36,612 nt of DNA, from contig JALLBK010000077.1 in NCBI GenBank assembly GCA_036940085.1, positions 1 to 36,612 on the forward strand. The letters run 5' to 3'. Each line of letters opens with the position of its first letter. The first letter of the stretch is position 1. A program made the translations under genes and the position numbers. The DNA is from Discostella pseudostelligera. Its lineage: Eukaryota; Bacillariophyta; Thalassiosirophyceae; Thalassiosirales; Thalassiosiraceae. Positions 22,432-32,063 of the stretch are shown here, one piece after another. The notes under the pieces were generated by a model, which worked only from the letters and a program-made list of their open reading frames with translations, ran no database searches and was not told the DNA's origin.

Positions 22432-23405
22432 ATGAAGATGGTACGGATAAAATTTCGCCTGGCATGGATGTTGATAAATAATTGTAGAGAGAGAGAGTAT
22501 GATTGAAACGAGATAACGAATGATATGCACGACAATCGAATCTCGCTTACATTCTATCCCATAATTCATTGGTAGATTGTTGCATCGCAAATTAGGTTTT
22601 GAGTTTCCTCCAACTCAAATTTGGGCAGAGCTTCCGCACTACCAACATTACGAAAAAGTTGCACCCCGGGGGGATGACCGGCCGTGGCAGGTTTTGATCT
22701 TATATTCTCCATCACGCTGCAGATATCCATCCATTTAATCTCTCTCTCTTTGTACCCAGCTCCATACTAATACAACTAGCCCGCCCCACACCCCACTCCC
22801 CCATGGATAAAAAATGATGACGATGACAGCAATTGGTTCGACGCGCGTGAGATGACCGGGGCAGTGTGGATGATAATACAATAATGTAAACATTGATACT
22901 CACATAGAATGTCAAATTGATTGTCTAATGCACGCTCGGTGATTGACGCAATAATGTTGGTATTTCAACATTAATTGATGGGGCAGGTGGCAGTGCCTCT
23001 CGAGACGCTATCCAGGTCAGTGCCACTTAGCATGCCGGCAAATTCCAATGTCGTTCAATCAAAGAAGAGGCAGTGTGCGGTTGAGGATAGAAGATGATCG
23101 CCTTGCATCATTATCGATGCATCATGTTGCCAGCGCCGTAATAATATCGTAGTACTTAGTCGAAATCGTCGTCATCGTCATGGTCAGTTCTAGGTCCAGT
23201 TTACAATAGCGAGCGGTCACGTTGAGGCATTAATGGCTTGTCGTCGCCAAGGCAAGGATGGCGCCAAGCAGGCTCCTCACCGCCGCCGCCACCGACGACC
23301 GCCGCCATCACCACAAGTACAAAAAAATTCTCCTAAGAAGTACCATAGGATAGAAACATTCAACCGTCGACGACGATAAGTTGATATGGATCAACATTAT
23401 TCATC
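22432..23405. other. Intergenic region, no gene seen
   Basis: Nearly 1 kb without a supported gene. It holds a short GA run near 22485, a CT run near 22740, and a GCCGCCGCC/ACCGCC-rich patch near 23280-23310. Promoter sequence for the hydroxylase gene that follows is likely here but I recognise no element. Confidence 0.4.
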
Positions 23406-24596
23406 ATGGTACTGATACGTTCTCTCCCTAGTGCCGCCTCACACAAGATCTATGGTCATCGACATTGCTGCTCTTCAAATCGATTATTTAAGCAGTTAGG
23501 TTTATTTGCCCCTTGTACATTGTTTTCCTCAACCTCAACCCCAGACGGCGACGACCGGCCGCCGTCGCAACCACATCCTGACAATTCGGCAACCATTATT
23601 CAAGGTCCATCGTTACTAGCTTCCACTGGTGTTCATCGACCATCTCCATCACTCTTTCATTTGCCTGGTCTTCGATCATTGCCATTTTGGACAGCTCCTG
23701 ACCACCAGCAGCAGCAGAAGGGACGGGGGCGAATTGCATACAATGATCCAATTGTTACCGCTGCGATACAACATGTCGAGTCTAACTATATCGCCATACG
23801 ATCCGAATATTTCTCGGCGGTACTTGGACAGGGCACTGAGACTACTAACTCAATCCTAATGAACAGTGGTGGTACCATTTCCAAACCGTTGGAGCCAGAT
23901 TATGATGTGGCTACCCGAGGGGGGGAACATGCCGATGATGCCTTGCATTCGGGAAGTTGGGATTGGCATTCATATATATTAAATGGTGTGAGGAATGAAA
24001 GATTTAGGGAGAAGTGTCCCAAGACTGCTCAAGTTGTGGATGATGTACGTGTGTAAACGCGTTTGCATTGGTCTGGTGTGGTACTTTTATTGAATGAGAT
24101 GTCTCTACTCACATGTTAATCAAATACGTCATCGTGTCAGCTTGACAAGGAACGAATGCTATTCAGAACACCATTTGCCTTTTGCTTCTTTTCTACACTG
24201 CACGGGCAATCATCTATCAAGGCACATTCCGGTCCTATGAATTTGCGCTTACGAATGCATCTACCTCTTATTGTGCCAACGAAAAATCCGCAGGATGACT
24301 CGAGGATGATGCGACCGAGTAGTAGTAGTAGTGATGGTAGTAGTAGTAGTCGTCGGCTGACGACGGGAATACAAGTGGCCGATCAAGTTCGTGAGTGGCA
24401 CGAGGGGTCTGCCATCGTATTAGATGATTCGTATGTGCATGAAGTTTGGAATAACACCGATCAAAGTCGTGTGCTCTTCTTGCTTGATCTATGGCATCCA
24501 GATGTGAGGATGGAGGAGAGGGAAAAGATAGCAAACATGTTCGATTATGCAAGAGGGAAGGGGTGGATTGGTGGAGCAAATAAAACACGCTGGTGA
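23406..24596 (+). CDS. Aspartyl/asparaginyl beta-hydroxylase-like (Asp_Arg_Hydrox) protein
   Basis: Two exons, 23406-24044 and 24141-24596, with a 96-nt GT-AG intron in phase 0; 364 residues. The C-terminal 150 residues match the Fe(II)/2-oxoglutarate aspartyl beta-hydroxylase fold: FCFFSTLHGQSSIKAHSGP, NLRLRMHLPL, IVLDDSYVHEVWN, RVLFLLDLWHPD. His242 and His313 correspond to the two iron ligands of the family, and the RVLFLLDLWHPD strand holds the 2-oxoglutarate-binding Arg. A Ser-rich insertion (about 272-285, from an AGT repeat) interrupts the loop before the second half. The first 100 residues are low complexity and could be a targeting segment; the start chosen is the first ATG in frame. 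The substrate is unknown. Confidence 0.82.
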
Positions 24597-24878
24597 TAAA
24601 TGGCGATGCTGTCTTTTAGTGCAATATTGCTTTGGTCGTCACTAAGTGCGAGTCAAGCGAAATGATGAGTAATGATTGCGATACTGTAGGTCAACCTTTT
24701 GATGGATATTCACTAATTTATTACATCTATCACCATCGGCCTTATCGATACTGCCCACAAGCACTAAAAATTCAATTCATGGACTATCAGGAGCAACAAA
24801 GTAATGCCAGATCAAATTGGTATTCGGCATTGAGTGGCGAATGTGATATTGCTGTGTGTCCACTTACACAGCGAATTA

Positions 24879-27800
24879 TCATCCAAGGGAATAATACCCA
24901 GATCTTGACGTCGTCGATCCAAAGAGGAATGCCTGTCTATTCCGCTTGCTCCAAAACAGGGCAAATAAGACCACGCCCACGAGAAGAGAACAGCCAACAA
25001 ATATGATCCAAAAGAACGACCTGTCGTCATCGGCTGTAACTGCGTCTTCTCTCGGACTGGTCAGAGTTGTGTATGACATAGTATCGTTGCCGACGTATTT
25101 CGCTCCCAGTAAACCTAGATCGTCTAATTCAATGAGAGCGTGTAGCACTGCAGTGTTTGCTTCGTCTATGATAATGTTATCGCCAAGATCGGCGCCACCC
25201 TCAACTTTGAGAGAGATTGTGCCCTCGACTACTGTGCAATTGTGCGTGATTGAGTTGGAACAGTTGTCTTCAACGAAGGACGAGATTAAAAAGTGAGCCC
25301 AAGAAAAGGAATATGGAATCGGTGACGGGACTGCGCTTACTCACATTGATTGGAAGTGGAATTACCTGACAATGAATACGCTGCAACTCCACGAGGACCC
25401 TTATTTCGACAAGAAATAATTCCATCAGCGAGCTCACTAAGCACAGAGCTTTGAATACGCAAGAGAAGTTCGACACTTGAGATAAGGGTGGTGTCTACCT
25501 CACAAAAGTATGGAATATCGATCAGTCGGTATGGATCTTGAGACTCTACTCCCGAGTTGCACCGGACTTCAGTCTCAAAGTAGGATGTATCATTAATCGA
25601 CGGTGACAGCGTGACAACACTGTTACCTGAATTAGATGTGGGAATGCTTGTCACCGGACTAGAGGGTCGACCGGACTGAGGCTTACGTGTACTCGATCGC
25701 TTATACGTGGGCTTACTCGTCGGCTTTCGAGACACTCGTAACGTGGGATTGACAGTTGCTGGCTTGCCTTTAGTTGGACTGCTTGTTGTCAAGGTGGTGG
25801 GCTTTCTGGATACGACTGTCGGTGGTTCTGACTTTGATATTGGGGCTAATGATGATCCAATAGTTGGCTTCGATGTCGGCTGAGGCGATCGAGTTGAAGG
25901 CCTGGCGGTGGAAACGATTGTCGGCAGTTTTGTTGGACGCGCAGTTGCAATCGGTGTCGAGGCGAGCGTAGGTAAACTTGTTAATAGCACAGTGGTTGAT
26001 GGCAGCTGTGACTTCGATGGACTCCTGGTAGGCGGTGAGGGAGATGGTTTGTCGGTGGTTCCATTTGAAGTGGGGACGGTGGTCGGTAATGATATTTGCA
26101 TTGATGGTATTGAAGTCGGTCGCGGTGACATTGAACTAGGGGTTGGAAGCAAAGAGGTCGTCGTGGAGGTGGGTTTAAGAGATACAATCGGTAATTGAGT
26201 TGGCGGCTTCGTTGACGGCATAGATGAAGGTTTATTGGTTTGCAGCTGATTTGACGGTGCTACTGTTGCTTCAATTGTTGGTTTCGATGTCGGCTGCGGC
26301 GAACGAGTTGTAGGGCTGATGGTTGATGGCGGTTGTGATTTTGTTGGACTTCTGGTTGACGGTGGTTGAGATGGTTTGCTGGTGATTTTCATTGATGTGG
26401 GAATGGCGGTCGCTTTGGTTGTTTGCATTGATGGTATTGAAGTCGGTTGCGGTGACGTTGAACTAAAGGTTGGAGGCATAGATGTTGTAGCGGTAGGTTC
26501 AACAGATGCTATAGACGGCATAGATGAAGGTTTATTGGTTTGCAGCTGATTTGACGGTGCTACTGTTGTTTCAATATTTGGCTTTGGTGTCGGCTGCGGC
26601 GAACGAGTTGTTGGGCTGATGGTTGATGGCGGCTGTGACTTCGAAGGAGTTCTGGTTGGCGGTGAGTGAGATGGTTCGCTTGTGGTTCCATTTGAAGTGG
26701 GAACGGCGGTTGGTTGGTTTGTTTGCATTGATGGTATTTTTGTCGGTTGCGGTAACATTGAACTAAAGGTTGGAGGCATAGATGTTGTAGCGGTAGGTTC
26801 AACAGATGCTATCGGTAATTGAGTTGGAACTTTTGTCGATGGCATAGATGAAGGTTTATTGGTTTGCAGCTGATTTGACGGTGCTGATGTTGCTTCAATG
26901 GTTGGCTTCGATGTTGGCTGCGGCGAACGAGTTGTAGGTCTAACGGTTGATGGCGGCTGTGACTTTGTTGGACTTCTGGTTGGCGGTGAGGGAGATGGTT
27001 TGTTGGTGGTTCCATTTGAAGTGGGGACGGTGGTCGGTAATGATATTTGCATTGATGGTATTTTTGTCGGTTGCGGTGACATTGAACTAGGGGTTGGAAG
27101 CATAGATGTTGTAGCGGTAGGTTTAACAGATGCTATCGGTAATTGAGTTGGCCGTTTCGTCGACAGCAGAGATGAAGGTTTATTGGTTTGCAGCTGATTT
27201 GACGGTGCTGATGTTGCTTCAATATTTGGCTTCGATGTTGGCTTCGGCGAACGTGTTGTAGGGCTGATGGTTGATGGCGGTTGTGATTTCGTTGGACTTC
27301 TGGTTGGCGGTGGTTGAGATGGTTTGCTGGTAGTTGCACTCACTGTCGGGAAATGTGTTGGCTCAGACTTGCTGCTCTTGTTTGAGCTTCTCGTTGACTT
27401 CGACGACTTGCTTGATGCGGTAGGCGGATGAGGTGACGTAGGTTTACTGGTATAGATTGATGGCGACACTGACGGCTGTGGTTGTGGTTGCTTCTGCGTT
27501 GGCTTATTCGATGATGTTGTCGGTGGTTGAATCAATGTCGGTTTGGAAGTGAACTCAATAGACGGCAGGCGTGATGGTAATGGTCGAATGGTAGGATTCG
27601 CCGTCGGATTGGATTTATGCTCAGACTTGCTGCTCTTGCTTGACTTTCTCGTCGACTTTGAAGATTTACTAAATACAGCCGGCAGGTGCGGTGACGAAGG
27701 TTCACTGGGTTGAGTAGGCTGTGGTTGTGGTTGAGTAGTCATATTGGGCTTGTCCGTCCGCTCCAATGTCGGTTTGGAAGTGAACTTAAAAGTGGGTGGG

Positions 27801-28216
27801 CGTGATGGCGATGGTAGAATGGAATGATTCGCCGTCGGGTTGGATGAATGAAATAGTGTTGGCTTAGTGGCGGACTTGTTACTCTTGCTTGCATTGGAAC
27901 TTTTCGATGCCGACGAAAATGGGCTACTGGTATATGAAGGCTCTGTTGGCGCAGTCGGTGGTTGTATTACTGTTACCGGCTTAGATGAGATCTCTTCGCA
28001 ATTTGGCTTCTGTGATGGTGATGATGGAACAGTTGTATACGATGTCGGTTGTGAATTCTGCATCGTTCCAAAAGCTTTGGCCGACTTTGGAAAGAATGGC
28101 AACCCGTTCGTCCGCGTATGCATAGGGGACGGCTCCAATGGCTCTGCAGAGTGCAACGGAAGCCTCCGACTACCGGCATATGGTAGGAACAAGGCGAGAA
28201 TAAATAGGAAGTTCAT
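24879..28216 (-). CDS. PT-repeat single-pass membrane protein
   Basis: Exons 28216-25345 and 25267-24879 (TGA), with a 77-nt GT-AG intron in phase 1; 1,086 residues. MNFLFILALFLPYAG is a clear signal peptide. Residues about 30-820 are Pro/Thr/Ser-rich with SKSSKS blocks and four tandem 108-residue repeats. Then comes an ectodomain of about 150 residues with five cysteines (VRCNSG, IPYFCEV, IISC, YNCSN, THNCTVVEG). A membrane helix follows (FFWIIFVGCSLLVGVVLFAL) with a short basic-start tail. The PT region is probably heavily O-glycosylated and holds the domain away from the membrane. Its closest relative is the divergent gene at 28557. The family is not one I can name. Confidence 0.85.
25990..27300 (-). 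repeat. Tandem 324-bp PT repeat, four copies
   Basis: Landmark GGTTGATGGC(G/A)G(C/T)TGTGA recurs near 27269, 26945, 26622, 26320 and 25994. The spacing is 324, 324, about 300 and about 327 bases. Each unit encodes 108 residues with the landmarks TTRSPQPTSKP, SNQLQTNKPSS, PSMQ and PPTRSP. The third copy has lost 24 bases (eight codons) after NKPSSMPS. High similarity between copies points to recent unequal exchange. Confidence 0.85.
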
Positions 28217-28556
28217 TTGTTGGATGTGGGATGATAGATGCTATCGAGTTTGGGTCCATTGAAGTCGGTATTAGGAGTACTCCTAGGTTGTAGGATCCGA
28301 AACATTGCAATTGGTGGAGAAGGGCCACATCTCCACTTCTCTTCGGCGTAAGTGAAGATGTTGTGGCGGCGGCGGGAGGAACCGTGGGAGCCGTTTGTGC
28401 AAGATCGTACTATTCCTACGTAGGTAGATAAGTAGGCTGCCTCACCCCTCGGCGATTTTTGATTTTTTGCAGCGCAGCTCCTCCTTCTCTCCAATTATTG
28501 TTGGAACCTTTGCACTTGCTGAACCGAGATCATCTTTCATCCGCTATCTTACAACC
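28217..28556. promoter_or_regulatory. Shared divergent promoter region of the paralog pair
   Basis: The two start codons (28216 on -, 28557 on +) are 340 bases apart and point away from each other. This interval must hold both 5' leaders and promoters. It includes a palindromic CTACGTAG near 28420 and an ATTGG (inverted CCAAT) near 28311; whether these are used is not known. Confidence 0.5.
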
Positions 28557-29809
28557 ATGAGGGCCTTTATTCTCCTGCTCTTGAGCATTGTTGGCTCACC
28601 GGTGAAGTGTCACTTAGTACAATCCCGTCTTTACCGCCGGGACAGTGCGACCACAACAACAACAACACAACCATCCGACAAAGTGTCCTCACCACGCCTG
28701 TCGATGAGGCTTGCCACTTCGACGCATCGCTTCAATGGATCGTCCCTACCTACTTCGACAGTACTCGCCACGATGATTCTGCCCACTCTCCGAGGGATGG
28801 AAGAGCTGGACATTTTAATCCGACGTCTAACAACATCCTCCCCGAACGCTTCACCCAACCCATCAACGGCGAATATTGAAGCAACGATACGGCCATTGCG
28901 CACGAGACGCTTATCAACAACTTTACACTCAGATCCGGCACTAGATATCGCCCTTATTCCATCACACTCAATCAGCGCAACTGCTACCTTCGCAGATACT
29001 GCAGTTCGATGCATCTCGGAAGTCGAATCTGAAGAATTTCGCTTGGTCGAGATCCCCTACTTTTGCGAGATTCAAACTATCCATGGCCCGGGTGTTGATC
29101 TTCTCGAGCGGATGGAACGCTTTGTGTTAACTGCACTCGCTGAAGGTATTCGTCCTTGTTACAATGAAGAGATCAGGCGATCACTGCGCGCGAGGGCGGA
29201 GCAGTATTCTCGGGTTGTTGCGGCGTATTCATCAGCAAGACACACGATATCCGATCAATGTGAGTATGCACCTCCTCTATTTTGTCTCAACTTTCTTAGG
29301 CTCATCAAGCTCACTACACAATGCTTATCGTAACATCAGACACCTGCTCAATTTCCAATACGCACATTTGCACCATCGTCGAAGGTACGATAACTCTTGC
29401 AGTTGAAGGCGGAAGCAGTTCGGATGACGGGGACATCACCGACGAAGCATTCACTACATTGCGTCGTGCATTTCACGAGTTCGACGATCCAGATATACTT
29501 AGTGTGAACTACTTTCGCAACAATACTACCGTAGTGTCACTCATCGACCAGTATAGTCCGACAGGAGTGATGGACACCGCCAAAGATGGCAACGAATATG
29601 GAATCGACTTTTTGGTTCTTTCCGTTGTCTGCTCTTTGTTTACAGGCATCATTCTTTTTGTCTTATTTCTCAGCATACGGAATGACGAGAGTGGTGATGA
29701 GGAATACTCGGTTGGAGATACGTGTTCTGTCTCCGTTGCATCCAGCCACGATGATTGTACCTGTGAATTAGGGTGCGACCCTCCTCCATCGCCGAAGCCC
29801 CAGAGATAG
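28557..29809 (+). CDS. Paralogous single-pass membrane protein without PT repeats
   Basis: Exons 28557-29259 and 29340-29809, with an 80-nt GT-AG intron in phase 1; 390 residues. MRAFILLLLSIVGSPVKC is a signal peptide. A Ser/Thr-rich stalk (about 30-150) replaces the long PT region of the neighbour. The ectodomain aligns with the neighbour's: TAVRCISEVES, FRLVEIPYFCEI, GIRPC, VVAAYS, then after the intron YTCSIS, THICTIVEGTITLAVEGG. The membrane helix is FLVLSVVCSLFTGIILFVL, followed by an acidic tail with cysteines. The intron interrupts the same codon (Tyr after DQ/NQ) in both genes, so they arose by duplication. Function is unknown; a cell-surface role is inferred. Confidence 0.83.
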
Positions 29810-30439
29810 AAGAATCCATTGTGGGCGAATCGTCGTCGAAGTGGAAGATGGCATGTAGATAGTCTCGGCCGGTGAACTCCAGTTCACTCATCAGGAAGTC
29901 CTTGAATCGGTGCAATAGCAGTTGGTGCGTATGCCGACGAAGAACGTGATGCCACAATCGTTAGTAAACTTTTAGTAGAAAATTCGATCAAATCATCCTC
30001 ATTCTTCAATACTTAAGTGGATGGGATACACTGAAGCGGAGGACGGGAGTAGGACATTTACCAACGATGTCCATCGACCTCGTACTCTAGAGTAGTAGAT
30101 TCCCGACGTATCAAAGCAGGCACAATTTCTGGATTCATCCTTTCGTTGCAAAGCCGAGGGGGGGGAAGCGAATGGTTAGAACATTCCACAAACGGACAGA
30201 AGTATGCATATTCAAAAGTGATGTCAATGTCATGTTCTTTGGCTAACCATGGTTTGATTATGACATGCATCCTCATTCGTTAAGCATTCTCGCTCTTCCG
30301 GACAGAAACACTCTTGCGATCATGAACTCCCCCAGCGCTCTCACACACACATACACGCACACTTGCCATCACACACCTCGCTTCCCCCCAAACCAAAGAG
30401 ATCCCTAACCATCATTTCCACCCCCCTCTTCTCGTGGCA
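29810..30439. other. Intergenic region with doubtful minus-strand open frames
   Basis: Between the end of the membrane-protein gene and the end of AP-4 sigma. A minus-strand frame at 30276-30058 (72 codons, begins MRMHVIIKPWLAKEHD) and another at 29957-29670 (contains LLLHRFKDFLMSELEF) look protein-like. A GT donor (TG|GTAAAT) ends the first, but I cannot find an acceptor that joins them in frame. They may be a small gene overlapping the end of the plus-strand gene, or chance. Confidence 0.25.
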
Positions 30440-31270
30440 CTAACGAAACATCCCCTCATTCTTCTTACTCTCCCTATCCATCAAATCAATCGGCCTCAAT
30501 ATATTACTCTTATTCGTTTCCACCACATATCCATTCATTACCATCTCATCCAATAAGAAATGCACTTGCTCCAATTGGTACATAATGTCCAATTCACATA
30601 TAGATCCGGCCCATCGATCCATGGTCTCGACGAGACAGTGAATGAATTCCAGTAAGCCTAATTCGTTTTCGTGATTTTCGACATAGGCCTTGTCGTAGCG
30701 TCCTTGTTTCCCACCTGCTCCTCCACTACTATCGGATGATGACGACGACGGCTTCTTCTTTGCCGAACTACTAGCAATAGACTTGCGCAAATCCACATCG
30801 GCCTTGGTCCCCACAATAAAAAACAAACTAGCATATCGTCGATAGATTACCTTGTATCCCCGATATTGGACAAAGCTACACTGCAATTCAGATCGGCTCA
30901 TGCATTTACGAATTATTTCTGATTCGAGGGCTACGCGTTCTTGCATGTCAAGCCATTCGTAGTAGGAGGAGAGGCGGGTTTGGCCTTGTTTGTTGCTAAT
31001 TATGGTTGTTGTCATGGGGGTAGGAGAATGTGGGCAAAGATATTATGTTGTGGGGGTTGGGGGGGATGGGAAATAATGAAAGAAAGCGAGACGAATAAAT
31101 GGTGAGAGGCACATCAGTGTTGATTGGGACGAATTATCACACGAAGACGACGAAACCATAACGATGACAGAGTGTGGGGAGAGCGGGGGGAGCAGTATAT
31201 CCAACAAAAGCGTCGTCCAGCGAGCGAGAGGAGTGAGAGACACTTACACCATTAATATGAACGAGATCAT
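30440..31270 (-). CDS. AP4S1: AP-4 complex sigma subunit (clathrin adaptor small chain)
   Basis: Exons 31270-31248 and 30995-30440, with a 252-nt intron (donor GTAAGT, phase 2); 192 residues. The 23-nt first exon gives MISFILMV, which joined to NKQGQTRLSSYYEW reproduces the canonical start of AP sigma subunits. An ATG at 31013-31015 would give a non-matching N-terminus and lies in the intron. Family landmarks follow: SRSELQCSFVQYRGYKVIYR, YASLFFIVG, LLEFIHCLVETMDRW, CELDIMYQLEQVHFLLDEM and GYVVETNKSNIL. The SRS..QCSF and VETN features favour AP-4 over AP-1/2/3. A Ser/Lys/Gly-rich loop of about 48 residues (about 72-120) is inserted after FIVG; the usual length is about 144. The protein acts in TGN-to-endosome vesicle sorting. 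Confidence 0.9.
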
Positions 31271-32063
31271 GTTGCTTGTTATTTGACGTGCAGGGGATGG
31301 ATGGATAATAATGTTGTTGTCTGGAGAGAGGTAGATATCAATAAGGGGCGGGGCGGATAGTACAGTATGGTACCACCAGAGCCGTCGCATTTGGTTTGCC
31401 GCCTTTGCTTTTTGCCTTCATTCTGCCTTTTTGCAGCCTTTTTGCCATCCCCATCGCCGCGCCACGAGGCCCGCGCGCCATGCAGAATGTTGCCGTTGGA
31501 TGACTTCCGTCCGTCCGCCGTCCGCCAAAGCAGCGGTGAGCGGTGAAGGTGAGGTCAACTCTTCCACGTGGCACAAACTTTGCTTCTCTTCCACGTGGCA
31601 GAAAGAGTGATCTGCTCTTCCACGTGGCAGAAAGTGTCACCTACTCTTCCACGTGGCAGAGTATGTACTGCTTAGTGCATAGCATAGCTAGAGGCATCTA
31701 CATACTCTTCCACGTGTTCCGGCAACCCGTCGACGGACAGGAGAAGGGTGAGTCTCCCCGTCGACGGACGGACTGCAGGCACCACCATCCCAACATAATA
31801 GTATGTTAGCCCAACATGCACCGAAGCGTGCAGCAACCTCCTGGAGGCAGGACGTTCGGGGTGATGAGTTAGAGACTGTTAGAGATTCCAACCCCCCTGC
31901 CTGCGGCGGTGACGACCTCATCAAAAAACGATACGACACTACTACAATAACCATCAGACAGCAGCAAGACGACCAAGCAGAAGAAGAAGAAGAAGAAGAA
32001 GGGAGGACACTGCTGGCTGACGATGCAAGAATGCTACCAAGAAGGTTGTTTAATTTTCTTTGA
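31271..32063. other. Upstream region of AP-4 sigma, no gene seen
   Basis: About 790 bases between AP-4 sigma and the end of the PT-rich gene. Apart from the CACGTG array it holds a direct repeat CGTCGACGGAC (31728 and 31760 area) and a GAA run near 31980-32000. I see no supported gene. Confidence 0.4.
31559..31716 (+). repeat. Array of five CTCTTCCACGTG boxes
   Basis: CTCTTCCACGTG occurs at 31559, 31586, 31615, 31644 and 31705, the first four spaced 27-29 bases and followed by GGCA. CACGTG is the core G-box/E-box recognised by bZIP and bHLH proteins. The array lies about 290-450 bases upstream of the AP-4 sigma start, so it could be a regulatory cluster, or merely a short tandem repeat. Confidence 0.8.

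Noticed and set aside
24632..25006. Plus-strand open frame of 124 codons after the hydroxylase gene
   Set aside because: It overlaps the second exon of the minus-strand membrane-protein gene and its composition is not protein-like.
28116..28216. GPI-anchored or wall-only protein for the 1,086-residue PT gene
   Set aside because: The second exon codes a clear membrane helix with a basic residue at its cytoplasmic side, so a single-pass membrane protein fits better.
30440..31015. AP-4 sigma starting at the ATG at 31013-31015
   Set aside because: This gives a non-canonical N-terminus. The upstream mini-exon restores the family start with a consensus donor.
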